Source of the DNA: Pseudoalteromonas tunicata
GTDB taxonomy: Bacteria; Pseudomonadota; Gammaproteobacteria; Enterobacterales; Alteromonadaceae
Assembly: GCF_002310815.1 (NCBI RefSeq)
Contig: NZ_CP011032.1
Coordinates: 2,024,001 to 2,088,000, forward strand
Length of the DNA: 64,000 bases
Direction: 5' to 3'
Below are positions 56,416 through 64,000 of this stretch, one piece after another (positions within the stretch are counted from its first letter, which is position 1; each line of letters opens with the position of its first letter). The notes below the pieces were generated by a model, which was given only the letters and a program-made list of their open reading frames with translations, was not told the DNA's origin and made no database searches. The translations under genes were made by a program, and so were the position numbers.

Positions 56416-58671
56416 TTAAAATTCATAACTAACACTAAAACGGGTCGTACGAGGCATAATGTAGCGCCCATTTGGTGCATCTGCATTACGAGGATCACCT
56501 TCGGTAATGCCTTGTTCGTTGCTTAAGTTATCAATGGCTAATTGCAATTTAATGCCTTCCATTGGTTCTAAAATCAAACCTAAATCAATTTTTTCATAGC
56601 CATCAAGTACCACTGTATTTTCGTTATTACCAAAACGGTCATCAACTGCCGATATTGTGCCATATATGGTTGCATACATACCGTCTAGTTCAAAATCATA
56701 ACTGGGTGTGACACGCATTTGCCATTTAGGTTGGCGCTGGGCTTCGTTTCCCTTGTTTGCCGGGCTTTGAGTGATTTCTGTTGATTGAAAGGTTGAGTTT
56801 AGATTGACCGAAAAACCCGACTCATGATTATAGCTGTAATCAAGTTCGACCCCATAAGCTTGATTTGTCAGGATTTCTGCCGGTTCTCCCGGGCGGCGGA
56901 CAAATGTGTCACCTTTGACTTCATTGGTAAATAAAGTGGCAAAAAAGTCGGTACTTTTGGTCATTAACTTATAACCCACTTCCGCTTGCGTCACTTCTTT
57001 AATCAGTTTTTCACCTGCCTGATATGCACCGTAGTTATCTCTGAAATCATCAAAGTAAGGCATTTTATAACCACGATTAATACGAGCAAAGACCCCCATG
57101 TCATCGTCAAGTGAATAGTTAATGCCTATAGTCCACGAGGTTTTGTTTTCATCGTATTGCACGGTTTTATTAAATATGCCATCGAGGTCTTCATCAACGC
57201 TGTACTCTACTTCATGGCTTTCATTTCGAAGGCCGGCATCAAAGGTCAGCAGCTGGGTAAATTTATATTGCGCTGTGGCATAAAATGCATTGGTACGGGC
57301 ATCACCTGATGAATTAATATCATAATTAAAATCACAGCCTGCTGGGTTTTGATTACACGCGATCCCATTTAGCATTTCGCCTGACGCTTCTAATACATGA
57401 TAAGCAGTATTGCCTAAGCTCCACCAATCGTTTGCCGATGTTGTTGCACTGTAATAACCAAAGGCAGTAGATAAATCACCAAACTGTTTTGAAAAAGCTA
57501 AATCATTGGTAAATGAACTGATTTCTTTGAGCACTACCCAGCGGCCAAGTTGTTGTACTGGGGTATTAGCGGTATAAACCGTACCAGTTACAGCCCCAAT
57601 TGCGGTTGAGCTATTGTCAGCAACTGCGCCAAGCGTCGTTGCTGATCCCGCTGGCACTAAACCCAATGTATTGGCATCACCTTTGGTGATATTAAAGCGA
57701 TCGGAAAATGCCCAGCCATTTGCAAACTCAAGTTTAATGCTACCACCTGATACATGACCTTCCCAACCACGGCCATCACCCATATCAATTTGGTGTGCCT
57801 CATTGTTTGGCCCTGTAAAAATTGTAGCTTTGCGGTTTAAAGTACCCAATTGGGTGTATTTTGCATCAATACCCTCAACGTTTAACGGCGTTGGCAAATA
57901 CCATGCACCATGATCATCAGTTTGACGGGTATAAAAATTAATTTCGCCATTATCGAGTACCTTAGTAATGTTAATCGTAAATTGATTGCCTTTTTCTGAG
58001 GTAAATCCAGCATCACGAATACCCGGCGAACTTTTTACATAACCACCCATCATAAAATAAAGGTCGTCTGCTATTTCACCACTGATAACCGCATCAACTC
58101 GTTGTAAATCATAATCTGAGGTGGTGTATTTAAATAAACCTTTGCTATCTTCAGAGCCACGTTTTAAACGAAAGTTTGTGGTTAAACCTGGCTGACCGTT
58201 TGATACCACAGGATTTGGCCCACCTCTGAGTGCTTCCATGGTTTCAATGGTTTCATCGATTCTAAATAGGGACGAATTTTCTAAAAATGAGAGTGTGGGT
58301 GCCGGATAAATTGGCGATCCTTCCATACTGAGCGTTAAAAATGGCGCATCACCACCACCTGGAAAACCACGAACAAACACATTTGCGCCAGACTCACCAC
58401 CGGAACTTTCAACCCAAACCCCAGGGACAGCTTTAAATAAATCGGCAGTGCTTTTAGGTGACAGTTTAATAATTTGCTCTTCGTCAATGTTAGTTACAGC
58501 ATAACTTGCATCGATTTTACGTACACCCATACCCGCTGGCGTGCCAGATACCACGATTCGTTCTACTTTATTATTGGTGGTTTGGTTTGCTTCTTCGGCT
58601 TGAGCTGTGTGATTGCCAAGTGCAAACAATACTGCACACGCAATAGAGCTCATTGCTAGGTTAATTTTCAT
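56416..58671 (-). CDS. TonB-dependent receptor, probable trehalose uptake
   Basis: 751 residues with a signal peptide (cleavage near QAEEA), a TonB box ERIVVSGT, a plug domain (residues about 60-180, with VPGVWVESSGGESGANVFVRGFPGGG) and a beta-barrel ending in Phe (FSVSYEF). The FecA-like plug is shared by many receptors. Its role in trehalose or trehalose-oligosaccharide uptake is inferred from the neighbouring LacI, MFS and trehalase genes and a shared operator. Promoter and operator lie in the divergent gap to the LacI gene. Confidence 0.88.
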   Translation of the reverse strand: MKINLAMSSIACAVLFALGNHTAQAEEANQTTNNKVERIVVSGTPAGMGVRKIDASYAVTNIDEEQIIKLSPKSTADLFKAVPGVWVESSGGESGANVFVRGFPGGGDAPFLTLSMEGSPIYPAPTLSFLENSSLFRIDETIETMEALRGGPNPVVSNGQPGLTTNFRLKRGSEDSKGLFKYTTSDYDLQRVDAVISGEIADDLYFMMGGYVKSSPGIRDAGFTSEKGNQFTINITKVLDNGEINFYTRQTDDHGAWYLPTPLNVEGIDAKYTQLGTLNRKATIFTGPNNEAHQIDMGDGRGWEGHVSGGSIKLEFANGWAFSDRFNITKGDANTLGLVPAGSATTLGAVADNSSTAIGAVTGTVYTANTPVQQLGRWVVLKEISSFTNDLAFSKQFGDLSTAFGYYSATTSANDWWSLGNTAYHVLEASGEMLNGIACNQNPAGCDFNYDINSSGDARTNAFYATAQYKFTQLLTFDAGLRNESHEVEYSVDEDLDGIFNKTVQYDENKTSWTIGINYSLDDDMGVFARINRGYKMPYFDDFRDNYGAYQAGEKLIKEVTQAEVGYKLMTKSTDFFATLFTNEVKGDTFVRRPGEPAEILTNQAYGVELDYSYNHESGFSVNLNSTFQSTEITQSPANKGNEAQRQPKWQMRVTPSYDFELDGMYATIYGTISAVDDRFGNNENTVVLDGYEKIDLGLILEPMEGIKLQLAIDNLSNEQGITEGDPRNADAPNGRYIMPRTTRFSVSYEF

Positions 58672-58778
58672 GTGTGTTCCCCATTTTTATTAACTAATTT
58701 AAAAAACCTATAAATTACAGTGCGTTAAATTTTTTTATTAATGATTAATGCGCCGTCTATTAAAACCTTAGAACTTTA

Positions 58779-58792
58779 TGCAAACGTTTGCA
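58779..58792. promoter_or_regulatory. LacI-family operator upstream of the receptor gene
   Basis: TGCAAACGTTTGCA, a perfect 14-base palindrome with the central CG typical of LacI-family sites. It lies 108 bases upstream of the receptor ATG and 149 bases before the LacI ATG, and recurs before the MFS gene. Confidence 0.85.
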
Positions 58793-58940
58793 ATTCATTT
58801 TTGCATTTTACTGTATTATTTTTAAACACATGATTTGTGCTATTGATTTTTAAAAATTTAATCCTTCAGGCCGCAGCCTATCGCTAATAATGATGATATA
58901 TTGCAAACTCAAAGCTTTAAGTAAGGTTTCGTATCACCCA

Positions 58941-59948
58941 ATGAATAACAAGAAATTAAAGTTAACGGATTTAGCCAAGCTTGCTGGCGTTTCTACTTCA
59001 ACTGTTTCGCGTGCTTTAAACAATAACCCATTGATAAAGCAAGAAACTCGAGACAAATTACAGCATTTGGCCAAACAGCATAACTTTAGTTTAAACACTG
59101 CGGCTAGCCGTCTACGATCACAAAAAACCAATGTGGTTGCAGTGATAATTAATTTTGATGGTGATACTGAGCAGTCGATTAATGACCCTTTTTTGCTAAA
59201 AGTGGTCGGCGAAATAAATCTAGCGTTAAACAAGCAAGGATTAGAGTTATTGCTTTCGAACTCCTTTATGGCTGGGGATGATTGGGCCAATTATTTCATT
59301 AACAGCCGTCGTGCTGATGGCATTATTGTGGTTGGCCAAGGTAAAAGCCCGATAAACATTGAAGCGGCGGCCAACGCTGGTGTGCCTTTGGTGGTATGGG
59401 GCGACCCTAAAACTCCCAGTAATTACCCTATTGTTGGCAGTGACAACTTTGTTGGCGGACGCATAGCCACTGAACATTTATTAGCATGTGGCGCCAAACA
59501 TATTTTGTTTTTAGGTGATCCTGCGCATGCCGAAATAGCAGAGCGTTATCGCGGTTATCTTGCTGCGCTTGCTGCTGTTAAAGCCTCGCCACAGGTGGTA
59601 TCAATTGATATTACTAGTAGCGCTGCATACCTTGGAATAAATCAATTGCTGGTTGAAAAAGGACTCTGTTTTGATGGCATCATGGCATGCAGTGACATGG
59701 TTGCTCTTGGGGCAATGAAAGCGTTAAAAGAGCGCTACATTAGCATTCCAAATGATGTTGCTCTAGTTGGTTTTGATGATATTGCGATGGCCGATATTAG
59801 CCACCCTTCTTTGTCTAGTATTAGACAAAATACCCAACGTGCATCGGTTTTGTTAGTTGAGAAGCTGCTTGCTCAACTACAAGGCGAAACAGCACAGTCC
59901 CAAGTTGTTGATATTGAATTAATTAATCGTCAATCTACCAAACGTTAA
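58941..59948 (+). CDS. LacI family transcriptional regulator of trehalose use
   Basis: 335 residues from the ATG at 58941. The HTH and hinge read LTDLAKLAGVSTSTVSRALNNN and AASRLRSQKTNVVAVI; the ligand-binding domain has CSDMVALGAMKALKE and VGFDDIAMADISHPSLSSIRQ. The open frame to 58890 adds residues unlike the family. It is flanked by two identical palindromes, TGCAAACGTTTGCA, so it most likely represses the receptor on one side and the transporter-trehalase operon on the other, with trehalose or a derivative as inducer. The inducer is inferred. Confidence 0.9.
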   Translation: MNNKKLKLTDLAKLAGVSTSTVSRALNNNPLIKQETRDKLQHLAKQHNFSLNTAASRLRSQKTNVVAVIINFDGDTEQSINDPFLLKVVGEINLALNKQGLELLLSNSFMAGDDWANYFINSRRADGIIVVGQGKSPINIEAAANAGVPLVVWGDPKTPSNYPIVGSDNFVGGRIATEHLLACGAKHILFLGDPAHAEIAERYRGYLAALAAVKASPQVVSIDITSSAAYLGINQLLVEKGLCFDGIMACSDMVALGAMKALKERYISIPNDVALVGFDDIAMADISHPSLSSIRQNTQRASVLLVEKLLAQLQGETAQSQVVDIELINRQSTKR

Positions 59949-59982
59949 CCCATCCAGTGCCTAGATACTCATGGCTGAATTA

Positions 59983-60016
59983 AAATTTAAAATGCAAACG
60001 TTTGCATTTTAAATTT
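59983..60016. promoter_or_regulatory. 34-bp perfect palindrome containing the LacI operator
   Basis: The same TGCAAACGTTTGCA core (59993-60006) extended on both sides by AAATTTAAAA/TTTTAAATTT to give a 34-base perfect inverted repeat. It lies 35 bases after the LacI gene and 41 bases before the MFS ATG, so it overlaps or adjoins the promoter of the MFS-trehalase operon. Confidence 0.88.
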
Positions 60017-60057
60017 AGCTAAACTAGACTAAAAAAAATAATTAACTGGCTAGGCGA

Positions 60058-61296
60058 ATGAATCCAATAAGAATAACCATAGCGCTCGCATGCAGCTATT
60101 TTGTGTTCGCAATTTTACTCAACAGCGTCGGCACTGTCATCTTGCAGTCCATTAATAGTTTTGACGTTACCAAAGTTCAAGCTTCTGTTTTAGAAGGATA
60201 TAAAGATTTAACCATCGCATTGGTATCGTTTGTTATTGCTTCGTTTATTCCCCGTATTGGTTATAAATTTGCCATGCTGTTTGCGCTGGCAGCTGTCGCT
60301 TTAATCTGTTTACTGATCCCCACTATTGCGCAATTTTATGGATTTAAACTGCTGTTTGCGGTCATTGGCTGTAGTTTTGCAATTATGAAAATCTCAGTTT
60401 ATTCGGTGATTGGTCAAGTGACTGATGGCGCAAATAAACATTCTGCGCTGTTAAACACCATTGAAGGCATCTTTATGCTGGGTGTGTTATCTGGTTATTG
60501 GGTATTTTCGGGTTTTATTGATAATACAGATGTACACAGTAAAACCTGGCTTGATGTTTATTATTTACTAGCAGCCTTTGTTGGTGTGGCATTTTTAGCG
60601 GTGCTTGTTGCGCCAATCAAAGCACAAAATGCTGGTCAATTACCACATAATCAATGGCAAGCATTTATCGAAATGCTAAAACTCACTTACAAACCGCTCG
60701 TCATTATTTTTATTATTAGCGCATTTTTATATGTCTTGATTGAACAAGGTGTCGGTACTTGGTTACCAACGTTTAATAATCAAGTACTTAAATTGCCAGT
60801 TGATATTAGCATTCAACTTGCGAGTGTTTTTGCCGCAGCCCTGGCGCTGGGTCGTTTAGTGGCTGGCCAAATGCTGCGTTTTATCGGCTGGTATCAGCTC
60901 CTGTTAGGCTGTTTACTCGCGATGGCGGCATTAGTATTACTGGTTTTACCTCTAACTCACCATGTTGATGGCAGTAATATTAATAGTCTGCTTGATGTGC
61001 CTTTAGCGGCCTATTTGTTGCCATTGATTGGTTTTTTTATGGCTCCTTTATATCCATTACTTAACTCCGTCATGCTGAGCTCACTTGAGCAACATCAACA
61101 TGCAGCTATGACAGGGTTAATTGTTGTTTTTTCAGCGTTAGGTGGCACAACTGGCTCGATTATCACCGGTTTAGTCTTTGATACTCTCAGTGGCCAACAT
61201 GCTTTTTATCTGACGTTAATCCCAATTAGCTTTTTATTAATTAGCGTTACTCTTTTTAAAAAAATGACTCTCAGCCTGCACCCAAGCGCCAGTTAA
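60058..61296 (+). CDS. MFS transporter, probable trehalose permease
   Basis: 412 residues with twelve membrane helices in two halves of six, separated by a charged loop near residue 185-205 (PIKAQNAGQLPHNQWQ). Signature-like GYKFAMLFALA and RLVAGQMLRF loops are present. The specificity for trehalose is inferred from the operon: it is followed 9 bases later by the trehalase gene and preceded by the LacI operator. It would carry the sugar across the inner membrane after receptor uptake. Confidence 0.85.
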   Translation: MNPIRITIALACSYFVFAILLNSVGTVILQSINSFDVTKVQASVLEGYKDLTIALVSFVIASFIPRIGYKFAMLFALAAVALICLLIPTIAQFYGFKLLFAVIGCSFAIMKISVYSVIGQVTDGANKHSALLNTIEGIFMLGVLSGYWVFSGFIDNTDVHSKTWLDVYYLLAAFVGVAFLAVLVAPIKAQNAGQLPHNQWQAFIEMLKLTYKPLVIIFIISAFLYVLIEQGVGTWLPTFNNQVLKLPVDISIQLASVFAAALALGRLVAGQMLRFIGWYQLLLGCLLAMAALVLLVLPLTHHVDGSNINSLLDVPLAAYLLPLIGFFMAPLYPLLNSVMLSSLEQHQHAAMTGLIVVFSALGGTTGSIITGLVFDTLSGQHAFYLTLIPISFLLISVTLFKKMTLSLHPSAS

Positions 61297-61305
61297 AGGA
61301 CAATC

Positions 61306-62817
61306 ATGAACTTTGTTAATAGCCAATTATTTTTAGACGTACAATTAGCCGGTCTATTTGCTGACAGTAAAACCTTTGCTGATGCTGAGGCCAAACACAG
61401 TTGGCAACATGCCTGTGCGCTTTATCTAGCAAAGGCGCCTTTGCAAGGGGCTGATTTAGCTCAGTTTGTGGCAGAGGAATTTACATTTAAGTGCGCTGAG
61501 CTGCCAAACCAACAGCTTAATACAACTAGCGTCAAAGACTATATTGAATCGCTTTGGCCGCATTTACATCGCCCTGCAGATAACGCCAAAAGTAGCTCGT
61601 TACTGCCATTACAACACAGCTATATTGTGCCTGGAGGACGCTTTCAAGAAATTTACTATTGGGATAGTTATTTTACCTCCTTAGGCCTTGAAGACATGGG
61701 CGATATTGACAGCATTGAAGATATGCTGATGAACTTTATTGATTTACAAAATCGTAATGGCTGTATTCCCAATGGGAACCGTAGTTATTACAGTTCGCGC
61801 TCTCAGCCACCGATTTTAGCGCTTATGGTTGATTTAGTATGGCAAGCAAAATATCGCAACAAGGCTGACTTTGACTGGTTAGCACAATGTGCCAATGCAC
61901 TTGAGCAAGAACATCGTTTTTGGATGCAAGGACATGACGAGTTAAACCCAGACAATACAAGCCACCGACGTATTGTTCGTATGGCAAATGGAGCTTTATT
62001 AAACCGCTATTGGGATGATGAAGCGACAGCACGACCAGAATCATTACGTGAAGATTTACACGACAGCGCGTTATTAGCGCAAGCGCAACGAGAGCAATAT
62101 TTTAGAAATATCAGAGCTGCATGTGAGTCAGGCTGGGACTTTAGTAGCCGATGGTTAGCCGATGGCACTACCCTGCTTAGCATTCAAACAACTGATATCA
62201 TCCCTATTGATTTAAATTGTTTGTTGTATCAACTTGAATACCAACTAGCCGAATATTTTGCCGTATTAAAACGTCCAGAAAAACAAAGCTATTTTAATCA
62301 ACTGGCTGCAAGTCGTAACAAGGCAATTAATCACTATTTATGGCATAACGAGCTTAACTTTTTTGTAGACTATAATCATAAGCTTGGACTTCAATCTGAA
62401 GTACTTTCTTTGGCAGGCGTAGTACCATTATTTGTACAATTGGCCACCCATCAACAAGCGTTACATGTTAACCGTAAAATTATGGCCGAATTTTTAAAAC
62501 CGGGAGGGCTTGTCACCACTTTGAATAAAACAGCGCAACAATGGGACAGCCCCAATGGCTGGGCACCATTGCAGTGGTTTGCGGTGCAAGGATTTAACTA
62601 TTACGGATTTAACGCTGACGCCCAAACAATTATCGCTCGCTGGTTAACCATGATAGAGGCCAACTTTGCCACCGATCATTGCTTACTTGAAAAATACAAT
62701 GTTTGCGATCCTGCTCACCGAGCCGGAGGCGGAGAATATAAGGTGCAGCAAGGTTTTGGTTGGACCAATGGCGTAACGGCTCGCTTTTACAAATTAACAG
62801 AGCAAATAAACGCATAA
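61306..62817 (+). CDS. treF: cytoplasmic trehalase, GH37
   Basis: Hydrolyses trehalose to two glucose. 503 residues, no signal peptide, so the cytoplasm is the likely site. Both GH37 signatures are present: PGGRFQEIYYWDSYFT (about 109-124) and QWDSPNGWAPLQWF (about 408-421). The catalytic acid Asp and base Glu regions (SGWDFSSRW; EKYNV) fit. AAAGGA lies 6 bases before the ATG. Second gene of the MFS-trehalase operon controlled by the LacI site. Confidence 0.93.
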   Translation: MNFVNSQLFLDVQLAGLFADSKTFADAEAKHSWQHACALYLAKAPLQGADLAQFVAEEFTFKCAELPNQQLNTTSVKDYIESLWPHLHRPADNAKSSSLLPLQHSYIVPGGRFQEIYYWDSYFTSLGLEDMGDIDSIEDMLMNFIDLQNRNGCIPNGNRSYYSSRSQPPILALMVDLVWQAKYRNKADFDWLAQCANALEQEHRFWMQGHDELNPDNTSHRRIVRMANGALLNRYWDDEATARPESLREDLHDSALLAQAQREQYFRNIRAACESGWDFSSRWLADGTTLLSIQTTDIIPIDLNCLLYQLEYQLAEYFAVLKRPEKQSYFNQLAASRNKAINHYLWHNELNFFVDYNHKLGLQSEVLSLAGVVPLFVQLATHQQALHVNRKIMAEFLKPGGLVTTLNKTAQQWDSPNGWAPLQWFAVQGFNYYGFNADAQTIIARWLTMIEANFATDHCLLEKYNVCDPAHRAGGGEYKVQQGFGWTNGVTARFYKLTEQINA

Positions 62818-62856
62818 TTTACTCAAACAGTAGAACGGGCTAAATTGAGAACAAAT

Positions 62857-62887
62857 AAAAAGAGCGCATTTCATAATGCGCTTTTTT
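62857..62887. terminator. bidirectional terminator
   Basis: AGCGCATT-TCAT-AATGCGCT with A and T runs on both sides. It separates trehalase from convergent sua5. Confidence 0.88.
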
Positions 62888-62904
62888 ATGCTTTAAATTT
62901 GGCT

Positions 62905-63879
62905 TTACCCTAAATGGGTGGCGGCTCGTTTTAATCTGTCGTGCGCTGCCAGCCATTGCTGGCCTTGTGGTGGGCTTTCAAGCCAAATTTCGGCTAAACC
63001 GAGTGTGTCGGCTTTTCCTAATTCACGAAACAACACTTGGCCATAGTCTTTGGCATCTGTTGGCATTGCAACGAAGTGCACATTCGGTTTATCGCTTTTG
63101 GTCTCGAAGCTTAACAATGCAATTTGAGCGGTCACACTTTGTAGTGCTTCGTTTAACTGGGTTTTGTTCATAACTCGAAGCAGCGTATTGGGCTGATAAT
63201 GGGCTTTAACGTTGCCGGGTACCGCTTTGTTATGTTGCTGCGGCTGAGTCACTGGTTGCCCTAAAACTGCACTGAGTTCATTGGCTGTAATGGGGCCTGC
63301 TCGCAAAATCTGTACGGTATCGCCTGTTAAGTCAACAATGGTTGACTCTAACCCATGCTCACAGGCACCGCCATCAAGTACTGCGGCTAATTTGCCGTTA
63401 AGTCCAGTTAATACATGCTCAGCACAGGTTGGGCTAAGCTTTTTATACGGATTGGCCGAAGGTGCGGCAACCGCTAAATCATACTGTTGTAATAAGCTTA
63501 ATAATGCAGGATGTGCCGGCACTCTGAGTCCCACCGTCGTCAAACCTCCAGTTACCACATCACTGACGCCCTCGGCTTTATTGAGCAATAGCGTTAACGG
63601 GCCGGGCCAAAATGCGGCGGCTAGTTTTAGTGCCGTTTCAGGCACTGTTTTTGCCCAATCGGCCATTTTTGTGTGATCAGCTAAATGCACAATAAGAGGA
63701 TGATTTGTTGGGCGACCTTTTGCGGCAAAAATTTTTGCTACCGCTTGTGCATTACGCGCATCGGCCGCGAGGCCATAAACGGTTTCGGTTGGTACGGCTA
63801 CAAGCTCACCTTGCTCAATTAACTGGGCAGCTTTTGCAATATCGGCTTGCTGCTGAGCTGATAATACTAAGGTTTTCAT
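62905..63879 (-). CDS. sua5: L-threonylcarbamoyladenylate synthase, Sua5 type
   Basis: Makes threonylcarbamoyl-AMP for the t6A modification of tRNAs that read ANN codons. 324 residues: YrdC domain (about 10-195) with VPTETVYGLAADA, AAKGRPTNHPL (KxR), PSANPYKKLSPT (SxN) and DGGACEHGLESTIVDL, then a C-terminal Sua5 domain. The extra domain distinguishes it from the shorter TsaC. Its ATG overlaps the stop of the gene upstream as ATGA, so the two are coupled. Confidence 0.93.
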   Translation of the reverse strand: MKTLVLSAQQQADIAKAAQLIEQGELVAVPTETVYGLAADARNAQAVAKIFAAKGRPTNHPLIVHLADHTKMADWAKTVPETALKLAAAFWPGPLTLLLNKAEGVSDVVTGGLTTVGLRVPAHPALLSLLQQYDLAVAAPSANPYKKLSPTCAEHVLTGLNGKLAAVLDGGACEHGLESTIVDLTGDTVQILRAGPITANELSAVLGQPVTQPQQHNKAVPGNVKAHYQPNTLLRVMNKTQLNEALQSVTAQIALLSFETKSDKPNVHFVAMPTDAKDYGQVLFRELGKADTLGLAEIWLESPPQGQQWLAAHDRLKRAATHLG

Positions 63880-64000
63880 GGATTACACCTTGGGCAATAA
63901 TCTGGCTGGGCGAATGCTTCAGCCTCTGGGTAAATATCTGTATGTAAGCAGTGTTGGCATTTTGCAATACGATGCTTTATTTTTTCAGTGGGTGTATTAC
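63876..64000 (-). CDS. C-terminal end of a zinc-ribbon-like protein (partial)
   Basis: 41 codons ending in TGA at 63878-63876, overlapping the sua5 ATG. The tail contains CQHC and, 21 residues later, CPRC: a likely four-cysteine zinc site. The rest lies outside the window. Not recognised with confidence. Confidence 0.55.
   Translation of the reverse strand, partial: NTPTEKIKHRIAKCQHCLHTDIYPEAEAFAQPDYCPRCNP

Noticed and set aside
1..64000. CRISPR array
   Set aside because: No regularly spaced direct repeats; the only short tandem array is the TCTTCAA heptamer tract.

Overview
The window reads as chromosomal DNA of a marine gammaproteobacterium of the Alteromonadales, most like Pseudoalteromonas. 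The reasons are the low-to-moderate GC, the many DUF families typical of that order (DUF3010, DUF3718, DUF3080, DUF445, CPXCG), the TonB-dependent sugar-uptake locus, a LodA/LodB-type amino-acid oxidase pair, and tandem tRNA-Val(GAC) genes. The genus is inferred from gene content, not from a database search.

Layout. 1-14.2 kb is core: the first codons of thrS at the left edge, an endonuclease/exonuclease/phosphatase, two secreted amidohydrolases, a cobalamin lower-ligand/salvage cluster (cobC-cobU diverging from cobT-cobS-btuR), riboflavin synthase diverging from a MATE pump, and small conserved proteins. 14.3-26.1 kb is a decayed genomic island. It starts at two tRNA-Val genes, next to a frameshifted integrase, and ends at a 46-bp copy of the tRNA 3' end. 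It holds a lactate permease, a glycerophosphodiesterase, a GntR-ABC transporter operon, IS1182 and IS91 relics, and one intact integron gene cassette (a serine hydrolase with its attC site) with no integron integrase in view. 26.4-38.2 kb carries an rhlE helicase, an Xre/RES toxin-antitoxin pair, the LodB/LodA quinoprotein oxidase pair, a chemoreceptor, a DUF2254 membrane protein and a PRC-barrel gene with an in-frame stop at codon 9.

38.6-51.6 kb looks like a defence island. It holds a NERD-domain membrane protein, two unrecognised membrane proteins, a PLD-helicase-DUF3427 protein, a two-TM protein, a three-gene operon of ABC-three-component type (restriction-endonuclease-like effector, small middle component, SMC/Rad50-like ATPase), an HNH nuclease fused to an S24/LexA-like peptidase domain, and a SAM methyltransferase. 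The lower-GC ABC operon and two-TM gene appear to be inserted between the helicase and the HNH/methyltransferase pair.

52-64 kb returns to metabolism: a YtcJ-like amidohydrolase, a DUF885 peptidase, then a trehalose locus (TonB receptor, LacI regulator, MFS transporter, GH37 trehalase) with two copies of a TGCAAACGTTTGCA operator, and Sua5 at the right edge. The candidates for a little-described system are the ABC three-component operon and the HNH-S24 fusion; the cleanest structural discovery is the solitary integron cassette in the tRNA-Val island.
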